Of a stretch of DNA of 46,233 bases, positions 8,445-16,268 are shown piece by piece. How positions within the stretch are numbered: position 1 is the first letter of the stretch; each line of letters starts with the position of its first letter. Location: positions 455,532-501,764 of the forward strand of contig NZ_HE978574.1 in NCBI RefSeq assembly GCF_000311845.1. Direction: 5' to 3'. The DNA comes from Enorma massiliensis phI. Lineage in GTDB: Bacteria > Actinomycetota > Coriobacteriia > Coriobacteriales > Coriobacteriaceae. Under the pieces are notes generated by a model. That model was not told the DNA's origin. It was given only the letters and a program-made list of their open reading frames with translations, and made no database searches. The translations under genes and the position numbers were made by a program.

Positions 8445-10268
8445 ATGAAGACAGACCGGGACTTGGAGCGCCAGCTCGCATCAATCGATCGGCGCGGATA
8501 TCCGGCATACAAAGGCCTGCGCGGAACATACGATTTCGGTGATTTCGAGCTGGATATCGCCCACGTACAGGGGGATCCGTTCGCCGCGCCCTCTCAACTT
8601 GCTGTATATGTTCCAGGCGATGTTTCCGGGCTTCCGGCATGTTGCCGCGATGCCGCGCATAGGCGCACGGCGACGGAGGACCTACTCGTGCGGCGGTTCT
8701 CAAAGGAGGCGGCTCAGGCGAGCTTCAAGGTGGGGGGCTCGGGCAAGAGCGGGTTTATCGGAACAAGCAATCCGGGTCCCGAGATACTTGCGCGGTCGGC
8801 CTGCGAGATCGCGCCGGATGGCGCGGTGATGCTGCGCTTCGAGGCGGGTCTCCCGGCGCATGGTCGCACCATCGATGCACGCGCTGCAGCGCGTATGCTG
8901 CTGGACCTCATCCCGGTTTGTGTGGAGCGCGCGCTCATGTTAGACGACGCTGGGCGGCGTGCGGCTCAGAAGGCAGCGGAATTGGCCGACGACCAGCGGG
9001 CAGTCCGCTCTGCGATGCGGGAGCGGGACCTCGTGGCCTTTGTTGCGGACGGCTCGGTCCTGCCACGGTCGAGCGGTGTCTCGGCGAAGCCGCTTGCGGG
9101 CGCTCGGCCCTTCACCTCTCCCGAAAGTATGCGCGTGACGCTCGAGCTGCCCCACCGCGGCCGTGTGCGCGGCATGGGCATTCGCCGGGGCATCACCCTC
9201 ATCGTGGGCGGTGGCTACCATGGCAAGTCGACTCTGCTCAAAGCGCTGCAAGAGGGCGTATACGACCATATTGCGGGCGATGGGCGCGAACTTGTGGCAA
9301 CCGATGAGACGGCGATGAAGCTGCGCGCGGAAGACAGTCGCGTCGTGCATGCGGTCGATATCTCCCCGTTCATAAACAACCTTCCAGATGGTCGCGATAC
9401 GCGCTCGTTCAGCACGGAAGACGCAAGTGGAAGCACCTCGCAGGCGGCGTCGACCGTGGAGGCCCTCGAGGCCGGCGCTCGGACGCTGCTGATCGATGAA
9501 GACACATCGGCAACGAATTTCATGGTGCGCGACGCGCTCATGGAGGCGGTGGTCGCGGGGGAGCACGAGCCCATCACGCCGTTCGTCGAGCGCGTGCGCG
9601 CCCTTTGGGAGCGGCACGGCGTGAGCTGCGTGCTCGTGATGGGAAGCTCGGGAGCGTTTTTCCCGGTGGCAGATAGCGTTATTCAGATGGACGCCTACGA
9701 GGCAAACGATATTACGGAGCGCGTACGGGCTGTGCTTGCCGATGCGCGGTTGGCGGGCACGCACCCGGAGGCACCCGGCCTGGGCGTTTCGGCGGGTGAG
9801 GCGAGCGAGGCGGGCGAGACCTCCGCTTCATCGTCATCGGATCAAGATGCCCCGGCATCGCGTCCGCTCGAGCTGGGTGGAAGGCTCGAGCGCCGCTCGA
9901 CGGGGCGGCCCGGGCGTCGTGGTCGAGCAAGGGGAGGCGACGGTGCTGGAACCGCTCGGCACGAGCATCTCAAGGTCCGCGGGCGCGGTCGTGACGGGTT
10001 TACTGTTGGCTCGTACGACGCAGATCTGCGCTTGGTCGAGCAGCTCGTGGATGCCGAGCAGTCCGCGGCTCTTGCCCAGATGGTGCGCGTGGTGCTCGAG
10101 CATGGGCTGCTCGATGGCATGCGCGCGCTACGGGATGTGGTAGACGAGGCCTTCCGTGTTCTTGACGAGCAGGGTTGGGAGGCGCTTTCGCCTTACGGAG
10201 ATGCTGCCTGCGGTCTGGCGCGCCCTCGCCCGTGCGAGCTCTTCGCCGCCCTTAACCGCCTGCGCTGA
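8445..10268 (+). CDS. Predicted ATPase of the ABC class (COG3044)
   Basis: 607-residue cytoplasmic P-loop protein of the COG3044 family, which is not a transporter ATPase. The Walker A motif GGGYHGKST is at 255-263, a long family-specific block contains AEDSRVVHAVDISPFINNLP and FSTEDASGSTSQAA, the Walker B motif LLIDED has D351-E352, and TSATNFMVRD and EPITPFVERVR follow. The Trypanosoma homologue MRB1590 is an RNA-editing-associated, RNA-binding ATPase. The bacterial role is undefined. Residues about 440-525 form a Glu/Ser- then Arg/Gly-rich linker (GRRGRARGG), compatible with nucleic-acid contact. ATG 8445 follows AAAGGGGG by about 5 nt. Monocistronic. Confidence 0.93.
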   Translation: MKTDRDLERQLASIDRRGYPAYKGLRGTYDFGDFELDIAHVQGDPFAAPSQLAVYVPGDVSGLPACCRDAAHRRTATEDLLVRRFSKEAAQASFKVGGSGKSGFIGTSNPGPEILARSACEIAPDGAVMLRFEAGLPAHGRTIDARAAARMLLDLIPVCVERALMLDDAGRRAAQKAAELADDQRAVRSAMRERDLVAFVADGSVLPRSSGVSAKPLAGARPFTSPESMRVTLELPHRGRVRGMGIRRGITLIVGGGYHGKSTLLKALQEGVYDHIAGDGRELVATDETAMKLRAEDSRVVHAVDISPFINNLPDGRDTRSFSTEDASGSTSQAASTVEALEAGARTLLIDEDTSATNFMVRDALMEAVVAGEHEPITPFVERVRALWERHGVSCVLVMGSSGAFFPVADSVIQMDAYEANDITERVRAVLADARLAGTHPEAPGLGVSAGEASEAGETSASSSSDQDAPASRPLELGGRLERRSTGRPGRRGRARGGDGAGTARHEHLKVRGRGRDGFTVGSYDADLRLVEQLVDAEQSAALAQMVRVVLEHGLLDGMRALRDVVDEAFRVLDEQGWEALSPYGDAACGLARPRPCELFAALNRLR

Positions 10269-10285
10269 ATGGGCAATGGCCGTTT

Positions 10286-10316
10286 TGACAATTCAATACC
10301 GGGTGTTGGCGTTTCA
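10286..10316. repeat. 31-bp palindrome family, copy R1 (degenerate left half)
   Basis: Right half CCGGGTGTTGGCGTTTCA matches the copies at 23801, 42036, 42108 and 45019, and the left half is degenerate (TGACAATTCAATA). It lies between convergent genes. Confidence 0.6.
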
Positions 10317-10383
10317 TAACGGGATTTTGGAGAGCCGATTGGCCGCTCGACACCAGGTAATGCGTTGTCATTTGACCGTGCCA

Positions 10384-10429
10384 TGCCCGGCGCCGAGCTG
10401 CCATTCTGCCCGGCGCCGAGCCGCCATCT
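10384..10429. repeat. Two tandem 23-bp units in an intergenic gap
   Basis: Units 10384-10406 and 10407-10429 both begin TGCCCGGCGCCGAGC and end with a CGCCAT or TGCCAT segment. They lie just before the stop of the XRE-membrane gene and could contribute a GGCGCC-rich hairpin between convergent genes. Confidence 0.6.
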
Positions 10430-10461
10430 TAATTCCGGTGCCGGCGCCATTGCCCTAGAAC

Positions 10462-11091
10462 TTATCCAAACAGCAGGTCAACGAGTGCGGAGCCGCCGTA
10501 GCCCACGAAGGCGCCGATCGCTGCCGCGAGAAGCGTCATGCCGATCGTGCGGATGACCTTCATCCAGGTAGGGATCAAACGCAAACGGCGCCCGCGAGGC
10601 GTATCGCGGTCGATGGGCTCGCCTTTCCAGAAGGAGACGATCTCGTGATAGGTTACGAGGTCATGCTCCTTTTTGATGCGCTCCGCCCAAACGGCTGCGA
10701 ACATCGCGATGCCCCATAGCATGAGTGCGAGCACGAAGGTAGGCAACGTCTGGGCAAACGGCCAATCCCAAACTACGAGCTGAACCGTTTGCCAAACCAA
10801 AGCAAGCAGCATCAGGGCCAGGAAGCCGAGCATGGTGTAGCCAAGCCGCTTCATGGTGGTTGCATCTGAATCGAGCGTACTGGTCATGGTCTCCACGTCT
10901 CCTTTGATGAGGTCGTCGATGGACGTGTCGAAGATCTCGGAGAGCAGAAGCAGGCTTTGCACATCGGGATACGTCTTATCGTTTTCCCACGAGCTGATGG
11001 TCTGGCGACTCACGTATACGCGCATGGCGAGGTCGTCTTGCGACATGCCCGCCTGAGTACGATGGTCGCGTATGCGCGCTCCGATCTGCAT
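10462..11091 (-). CDS. XRE-family helix-turn-helix protein with C-terminal membrane domain
   Basis: 209 residues. The N-terminal XRE domain (about 5-60) has the HTH core MSQDDLAMRVYVSRQTISSW and the typical NDKTYPDVQSLLLLSEIFDTSIDDL. About three membrane segments follow (roughly 85-107, 117-137, 185-207) with a cytoplasmic stretch between. This one-component arrangement suggests a DNA-binding domain tethered to the membrane, but the ligand is unknown. ATG 11089-11091 has GGGAGGG upstream. A clear paralogue with the same layout lies at 30896. Confidence 0.88.
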   Translation of the reverse strand: MQIGARIRDHRTQAGMSQDDLAMRVYVSRQTISSWENDKTYPDVQSLLLLSEIFDTSIDDLIKGDVETMTSTLDSDATTMKRLGYTMLGFLALMLLALVWQTVQLVVWDWPFAQTLPTFVLALMLWGIAMFAAVWAERIKKEHDLVTYHEIVSFWKGEPIDRDTPRGRRLRLIPTWMKVIRTIGMTLLAAAIGAFVGYGGSALVDLLFG

Positions 11092-11262
11092 GCTTGCCCT
11101 CCCTCGATCTTCGGCACGGCCCTGTCGAGAAGGAGCGTGCCATGGCGCGAGCTAGCGTACCATCAAAAGGGCCCGACATGGCCCCAATCACAGCGCATTG
11201 GTGTCGTCAAAAGGTCTTGACATGCCATCTGACCCGCGAAAACCATATACGTTGCACTCGGC

Positions 11263-11769
11263 CTACTCCGCGCGATAGACGTGCTCAACCTCGGCAATAT
11301 ACATGGTGTGATAGTCATGCTCGGGGTAATGGGCGCTGTCGCAGCTTTGGTCGAGGAAGCATTCCGGCTTGATGTCGTCGGCGTAGAGCGTCCGGCACGA
11401 GAGAACCAGGCACGCCTCTTCGAATGCGGTTGTGTCATCGAGGAAGAGCGGCGTGAACCCCACCTCGGCAACTTTGTCGCCATCGCGGCCGCTTTTCGTT
11501 CCAAGCACCCCGAGCGCGCGCTTGTGCTCCGGGGCATAAAACGAGAGCGTGAATCGGCCCGCGGCATCGATGAAGCGCTTGGTGTAGCGCTGCGGGCGAA
11601 CGTAGATCGTTACGACGTTTTTGCCCCAGATCACGCCCATGCCGCCCCAGCTCACCGTCATGGTGTTGAAGCCCGTTGCGTCGCCGGCGGTTACGAGCCC
11701 CCATTCCGTGCCGATAAGCTCGAACGGATTGATGCTGAGATCGCTGATGGGTATCTCCTGAAGTGCCAT
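11263..11769 (-). CDS. Flavin reductase-like / FMN-binding split-barrel protein
   Basis: 168-residue cytoplasmic protein of the flavin-reductase-like fold. Typical stretches are GLVTAGDATGFNTMTVSWGGMGVIW (residues about 24-48), VVTIYVRPQRYTKRFID and FTLSFY, and GTKSGRDGDKV. Relatives bind FMN and are often annotated as NAD(P)H:flavin oxidoreductases, but many in gut anaerobes have no assigned substrate. AAAGGAG sits 7 nt before ATG 11769. Monocistronic. Confidence 0.9.
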   Translation of the reverse strand: MALQEIPISDLSINPFELIGTEWGLVTAGDATGFNTMTVSWGGMGVIWGKNVVTIYVRPQRYTKRFIDAAGRFTLSFYAPEHKRALGVLGTKSGRDGDKVAEVGFTPLFLDDTTAFEEACLVLSCRTLYADDIKPECFLDQSCDSAHYPEHDYHTMYIAEVEHVYRAE

Positions 11770-11864
11770 GCGTGCTCCTTTTGCGAGATGCGGTTGCGGC
11801 TAACGGGCGGTGGCCTCGCTGGCGTCGTGCGGGGGCTTGCCCGCCCATAATTCAAATCATAGTG

Positions 11865-12025
11865 GATTTGCAGGGCATGGCGCTGCGCATAGATTCCCGG
11901 GCATTGCTGGGAGTGGCACCGCACGCGGACTTGCGGGGCATGGCAGGGCTTCGCTTTGCGCTCGAATCCGTGGGGCATGGCAAGGCCCTGGCACCGCACG
12001 CTGATTTGCGGGACGTAGCGCTCCG
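11865..12025. repeat. Degenerate tandem repeat, three units of about 63-75 bp
   Basis: Units begin at 11865, 11928 and 12003 with GAYTTGCRGGRC. The first two continue into GGCATGGC-rich sequence and end with GGCACCGCACGC. A 24-bp block around GCACCGCACG is nearly identical at 11915 and 11990. No coding signal was recognised, and it fills most of the gap before the pentapeptide gene. Confidence 0.6.
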
Positions 12026-12136
12026 TACCCTCCTTTCACGTGCGTTGACCTTGTGGGACAATGGGCGGGGCCGCGCAGCGGGCCTTCGCAAGGCGGCCAA
12101 CTTCGATGGCAGTTTCGGGCGTGCGGTGAGGTCGAT

Positions 12137-12799
12137 ATGGCGCGGCGTGTAGGATTTGCGCGGGCAAGCGAGCATATCAATGCGCATGTGGGCAGCAAGG
12201 AGCTGCTCGCGCTCTTTGCCGAGGGCGATGCGCTCGTGACGATGACGGCCTTCGATGGTCTTGAGCTTGCCGCGGTGTCGGCAGGGGGCGCAACATTCGA
12301 TCAGGTGGTCTTCAAATCCTGCGTGTTCGAGGACGTCAACTTCTCTCGTTGCACGTTTACCGATGTAAAGTTCATGGGGTGCCGGTTCATCTCGTGCTCG
12401 ATGGAGCGCTGCTGGCTCAACCGGTGTGACTTCATCTCGTGCTCCGCTCCGGGCCTGAGCTTTCAGAAAGGCCGCTTTACCAGCGTCTTGCTGGCAGAGA
12501 GCCAGATGCGCTACGCAGAGTTCTCGGAGGCTTCCATTCGCGATCTGCGCGCACGGAAGACGAATCTGGCCGAGAGCCTGTGGCACGACGTCTCGCTCAA
12601 GCGCAGCGCGTTCGAGTCGTGCGACCTAACGCGCGCGGATGTGTTCCGCACGTCGCTTTTGGGAATAGACCTTTCAACATGCGATATTTCCGGCATCATC
12701 GTATCGAATACGTTCCGCGAGCTGCGCGGTTGCATCGTTGGTCCCGAGCAGGCCGTGCAGCTCGCTGGTCTTCTGGGCATCCAGGTGAAAGAGGATTAG
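12137..12799 (+). CDS. Pentapeptide-repeat protein
   Basis: 220 residues dominated by pentapeptide-type repeats (consensus A/C-D/N-L/F-x-x), for example FEDVNFSRCTFTDVKFMGC, MERCWLNRCDFISCS and FESCDLTRADVF, which should fold into a right-handed quadrilateral beta-helix. Some relatives (Qnr, MfpA) protect DNA gyrase by mimicking DNA, but most have unknown roles. The high Cys content at repeat positions is notable. ATG 12137 has GTGAGG 5 nt upstream. The frame extends 28 codons upstream without homology. It converges on the ABC permease locus with a 16-bp gap. Confidence 0.88.
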   Translation: MARRVGFARASEHINAHVGSKELLALFAEGDALVTMTAFDGLELAAVSAGGATFDQVVFKSCVFEDVNFSRCTFTDVKFMGCRFISCSMERCWLNRCDFISCSAPGLSFQKGRFTSVLLAESQMRYAEFSEASIRDLRARKTNLAESLWHDVSLKRSAFESCDLTRADVFRTSLLGIDLSTCDISGIIVSNTFRELRGCIVGPEQAVQLAGLLGIQVKED

Positions 12800-12815
12800 G
12801 GCGCTGCGGCAGAGC

Positions 12816-13579
12816 CTAGTTATCGCGCGCGAGCCGGCGGAAGAGCGCGGCGAACATGAGCGCCCCGGCTGCGATCCACGCCATGGTCACGATGAGGGGA
12901 GCCACGGCGGCTTCGGTGAAGAGCGCGCCCTCGATCGCGAGTCCCATGAGCTCGTAGATGCCCCCCCCAGCGGCGAGATGGACGCAATGCGCGCGGCGCC
13001 TTCACCCAGCATGCCGAATATCGGCACGAGCGCCACAAGTAGCACGGGCACGCTGTAGAACCCAGCGGTCATCTGGTCGCGGCAAGCGAGTCCGAGCACC
13101 AACGAGACGAACACCACGGGCAGCGCCCCCACGATCCCAAGCGCCAGGTACGGCGCGAGCCAGCTCAGCTGACCCTCGGCCACGAAGAAGCAGGCGGCGT
13201 TGACGACGGTTACGGCGAGCAGGGCTACAGAGCTCTTTGAGATTACGACCTCGCTGGCTCGAACGTTTGCAAGCATGAGCGTTCGGAGCGTGTGCTTCTC
13301 TTTTTCTTCGGCGATGCCGTAGAGCACGATCATCGTCGCGACCATTCCGATGGTCATGCAGAGGGACGACCCAAGCATGAACGTGGCGATTTCTTCACTC
13401 GCGGCCGCAAGCTCGCCCATGGTGACCCCTGCGCTCGTCGCGGCGTCGCCGATGACGAAGCGGTAGAGGACCATGAATCCGATAGGCATGAGGCAGACGA
13501 CGAACATCGTGGGGTTCTTGATGAGGTCGGCGAAGTCTTTACCGGCGAGCGCACGGACCTTCCGTATGGTGGCGTTCAT
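12816..13579 (-). pseudogene. ABC-2 type permease, frameshifted at a G8 tract
   Basis: Membrane component of the exporter whose ATPase gene ends 1 nt upstream. As written, translation from ATG 13579 gives 230 residues ending at 12887 in a non-membrane tail just after ISPLGG. The break is exactly at eight consecutive G on the coding strand (12961-12968). Adding one G, or removing two, restores a frame encoding GIYELMGLAIEG, one more helix (IVTMAWIAAGALMFAALF) and RRLARDN before a TAG at 12816. So the gene is broken here, phase-variable, or mis-sequenced at the homopolymer. The rest has about five helices and the usual EEKEKHTLRTLM cytoplasmic loop of ABC-2 permeases. Confidence 0.82.
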
Positions 13580-13580
13580 C

Positions 13581-14552
13581 TTACAGGCTCCTTCCGGTCA
13601 GCTCGAGGAAGACCTCCTCGAGGTTTGGTTCGTCGGAGTGGATGGCAAGTACCTCGTTTGCGGCCAAAAGGTCGTGAACGGTGTCGGCCGCAGCTGCATC
13701 GCGCGTGAGCTCCAACACGCCGCGGGTGCGCGTCGTGATGACGATGCGGTTGCGGGCGAACTTCATACTAAGCGATTGCGGCGCGTCGAGGGCGATGATG
13801 CGACCGCGGTCGAGGATTGCCAGGCGGTCGCAGAGCGCCTCGGCCTCTGCCATGTCGTGCGTGGTGATGAAGATCGTTGCCCCGGCGCGCTTGAGTTCGG
13901 AGAGCATCCGATGAACCTCGGCCCGCGCGGCAGGGTCCAGGCCCGAGGTCGGCTCGTCTAAAAAGAGCAGTTCGGGGGCGTGGACGAGCGCGCAGAGGAG
14001 GGCGGCTCGCTGGCGCATGCCCTTTGAGCAGTTTTTGATGAGGGTGCGGCGGTCGTCGCTGAGCTTCATGCGCTCGAGCAGCCGGTCGATATCGTGCTGC
14101 CCTCGACCGCGGATGCTGGCATACAGACGCAGGTTCTCTTCGATGGAAAGGCGCTCGTAGAGGGCGCTCGTGTCGGAGAGGATGCCGATGCGGTCGTAGT
14201 CGGCATTGCTTGCGTGCTCAATGGGGCGCCCAAAAAGCTGGATGCGTCCGGTATCTTGGGTGAGCTGGCGGGTAAGGAGCTTGATCGTGGTGGTTTTGCC
14301 TGCGCCGGATGGACCAAGGAAGCCGAAGCATTCACCCCGGCGCACGTTGAAGGTGAGGCCGTCGAGCACGCGCTTGGGCCCGAAGGAGAGGCAGACCCCC
14401 TCCATGGCGAGGATGGGTGCGGTGGGGATGGGTGCGCCGTGGCTGTGCGCGACGTATCCTTGCGGCGCCGGTTGGCGTTGCGGCGCGCCGTGGCCCTGCT
14501 GCTCAGAGTAGTTCTGCTGCTCGGCGGGGAGCGAGGGTCTAGCGCTGGTCAT
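13581..14552 (-). CDS. ABC transporter ATP-binding protein
   Basis: 323 residues. The first 40 or so are a Gln/Pro-rich extension, then a standard nucleotide-binding domain: Walker A GPSGAGKT, Q-loop region ILSDTSALYERLSIEENLRLY, signature NCSKGMRQRAALLCALV, Walker B LLFLDEPTSGLD and H-loop TTHD. The C-terminal 90 residues match exporters of the drug/natamycin type. ATG 14552 follows AAAGGAGG by 8 nt and overlaps the end of a 49-residue gene by 14 nt, while its stop is 1 nt before the permease gene. The four minus-strand genes 14960 to 12816 therefore form one tightly coupled operon. Substrate unknown. Confidence 0.95.
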   Translation of the reverse strand: MTSARPSLPAEQQNYSEQQGHGAPQRQPAPQGYVAHSHGAPIPTAPILAMEGVCLSFGPKRVLDGLTFNVRRGECFGFLGPSGAGKTTTIKLLTRQLTQDTGRIQLFGRPIEHASNADYDRIGILSDTSALYERLSIEENLRLYASIRGRGQHDIDRLLERMKLSDDRRTLIKNCSKGMRQRAALLCALVHAPELLFLDEPTSGLDPAARAEVHRMLSELKRAGATIFITTHDMAEAEALCDRLAILDRGRIIALDAPQSLSMKFARNRIVITTRTRGVLELTRDAAAADTVHDLLAANEVLAIHSDEPNLEEVFLELTGRSL

Positions 14553-14688
14553 CACGGGCCTCCTTTGCGTCGACGTGAAGGTTGCGGTGCGATCTCTTGG
14601 ACGACGTGTTCTTCTTTCGGCCGGTCTCAAACACGCCGGCGGCAAAACAGCAGGCGATGATGATGGCGCCCATGAGTGCGGGATCCAT
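14539..14688 (-). CDS. 49-residue single-helix membrane protein in ABC operon
   Basis: Small gene nested between the 89-residue protein and the ATPase. The product starts MDPALMGAIIIACCFAAGVFE (one membrane helix) and continues with a basic stretch GRKKNTSSKRSHR. AAGGAGG lies about 10 nt before ATG 14688. It begins 2 nt after the previous stop and overlaps the ATPase start by 14 nt, the spacing expected of a translated, coupled gene. No family recognised. It may be a small accessory subunit of the exporter. Confidence 0.7.
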   Translation of the reverse strand: MDPALMGAIIIACCFAAGVFETGRKKNTSSKRSHRNLHVDAKEARDDQR

Positions 14689-14690
14689 GG

Positions 14691-14960
14691 CTAGCGCACC
14701 TCCTTCGCGCTGTCGGCGCGGGCGATGCGGCAGGCGGCCGGCGCGGCGAGGCCCTGTGCCGCCTCAAGTGCCTTCACGCGGCGGTCGAGCTTGGCGGCTT
14801 GGTAGCCGAGTCCCATCGCGAGCAGCATGGTGGCAATAGCGAGAACGAAGAGGAGCGTGGCGAGCTGTTCGAGCGTGAAGGGCGCGTTGGGGCCGAGCGC
14901 TTCGGTCATGAAATCGACGATTTGCTGCTCGGTCATGGCGATGGTGGGTAAGGCGTTCAT
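14691..14960 (-). CDS. 89-residue membrane protein with coiled-coil segment, first gene of ABC operon
   Basis: Small protein with one membrane helix (LATLLFVLAIATMLLAMGLG, residues about 33-52) followed by a short heptad-like helix (AAKLDRRVKALEAAQGL). ATG 14960 has GAAAGGA upstream, and ATG 14936 (MTEQQIV) is an alternative start. It leads the operon whose next members start 2 nt after its stop. No family recognised. Its size and placement suggest an accessory or regulatory subunit of the exporter. Confidence 0.75.
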   Translation of the reverse strand: MNALPTIAMTEQQIVDFMTEALGPNAPFTLEQLATLLFVLAIATMLLAMGLGYQAAKLDRRVKALEAAQGLAAPAACRIARADSAKEVR

Positions 14961-15248
14961 GATGGTCCTTTCGTCGGCCCGCGGTGTGGCGGGCGGTTGG
15001 CGTGTGAGACCATCCTCGCCGGGCGGCGACGCACGCTCAAGGCATTCCGCCTATTGGGAGCAGCGCAAACGACGAAAGGAGCATGGGAGGCCACGAGAGG
15101 AACATGCGCCGCAAGCGGAATGAAAGGCGCACGCCGTTGAAGCGCGGGCCATGCCCCATGTCAAAAGGTAAAAAAGGACTGTCCCTAACGTGACGCTCGC
15201 TGGCGACGTTGGGGGTCTTAGCCCTCGCCGCTCTATTGCGCGTGAGGG

Positions 15249-16214
15249 CTATCGCCAGCCGTAACGGTCGCGCATGGCCTCGGCACGACCCTTGGCGAGC
15301 GGGATCTGCGTTTCGCGTGCGTCGGCGAGGGTCAAGTTGAAACTGTTCCGGGTAAAGCGCTCGACCTTCGCCACCTTCTGCACGTTCACGATGTAGGACC
15401 GGTGGCAGCGGAAGAACCCGAATCGCTCGAGCTCCGCTTCGAGTTCGTCGAGCGTCATGCTCACGGGATAGAGTTCTCCGCGTACGCTCGCGAAGTTCTG
15501 GCGGTTCACGCTCTCCACGAAATCGACCTCGCGCGGGTCGAAGAGGAGCGTCGCGCCGTCCATGCGGGCCGGCACCTTGAACACATGCACCTCGTCCCCG
15601 GCATAGAACGCCTCGTCGGGCTCTTCGGGATCGGACCCGATGGCAGTCTTGGCAGGTAGAAGGCGCCCGCCCTCTTCGTAATACGCGGTGCCGGGCATGA
15701 GGAGCGCCTCGCGGAGCGGTTCGCCCGCGGTGATGAGGATGCCGCCCGCGTCGGCTACGGCGCCCATCCATGCGGTGACGACGCCGCGCGTAGCGGGGGT
15801 GATGTTCGCGAGGGGGCGCTCGCAGAACACGACCTCCGGCTCGAAGAGGCTCATGCGAGCGAAGTTGATGAGCGCGCGCTGCTCGGGGGAGAGCTTCCTT
15901 ATCTGGGTCTTCGCAATATGTGCAAGGCCGAAGTGCGCGATGGCGTCGCTTGCCGTGACGCTGCCGCCCGCGATGCGCGAGAAGAAGGTGAGGTAGGAAC
16001 GGACGGTTTCGCGATCGAAGCCCTGGTCGGTGGCGAGGTAGAACGCGCAGCGCCGCCGCTGGTAGCGTTCGTGCACGAAGCGAGCTGCGCGGTCTACGGT
16101 CTCGCGTCCGCATTCGATATGAACGCTCGCTCCCATCTCGCCGGCAAGCAGCTCTTCCACCGAGGCATATGCGGCTCGTTGCCCGTTGTCGCGTTGCGCG
16201 GTGCTGCTCGCCAT
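15249..16214 (-). CDS. LytTR DNA-binding regulator fused to a degenerate ABC-ATPase-like domain
   Basis: 321 residues. The C-terminal part (about 221-321) is a LytTR domain: LFDPREVDFVESVNRQN, FFRCHRSYIVNVQKV and FTRNSFNLTL are typical. The N-terminal 190 residues look like an ABC nucleotide-binding domain without Walker A. There is a Q-loop-like FYLATDQGFDRETVRSYLTF (58-76), a signature-like LSPEQRALINFARMSLFEP (108-126), a Walker-B-like PEVVFCE with Cys for the Asp, and ILITAGEP where the H-loop His is missing. It is thus probably catalytically dead and senses or docks with the exporter. ATG 16214 is preferred because AGGAAGG lies about 6 nt upstream, and ATG 16220 is too close to it. Divergent from the permease at 16269 by 54 bp. 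Confidence 0.88.
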   Translation of the reverse strand: MASSTAQRDNGQRAAYASVEELLAGEMGASVHIECGRETVDRAARFVHERYQRRRCAFYLATDQGFDRETVRSYLTFFSRIAGGSVTASDAIAHFGLAHIAKTQIRKLSPEQRALINFARMSLFEPEVVFCERPLANITPATRGVVTAWMGAVADAGGILITAGEPLREALLMPGTAYYEEGGRLLPAKTAIGSDPEEPDEAFYAGDEVHVFKVPARMDGATLLFDPREVDFVESVNRQNFASVRGELYPVSMTLDELEAELERFGFFRCHRSYIVNVQKVAKVERFTRNSFNLTLADARETQIPLAKGRAEAMRDRYGWR

Positions 16215-16268
16215 GTCCATCCTTCCTGTCGAATGCCGAGCATACAGTATATCGGGTATCATGGGCGC

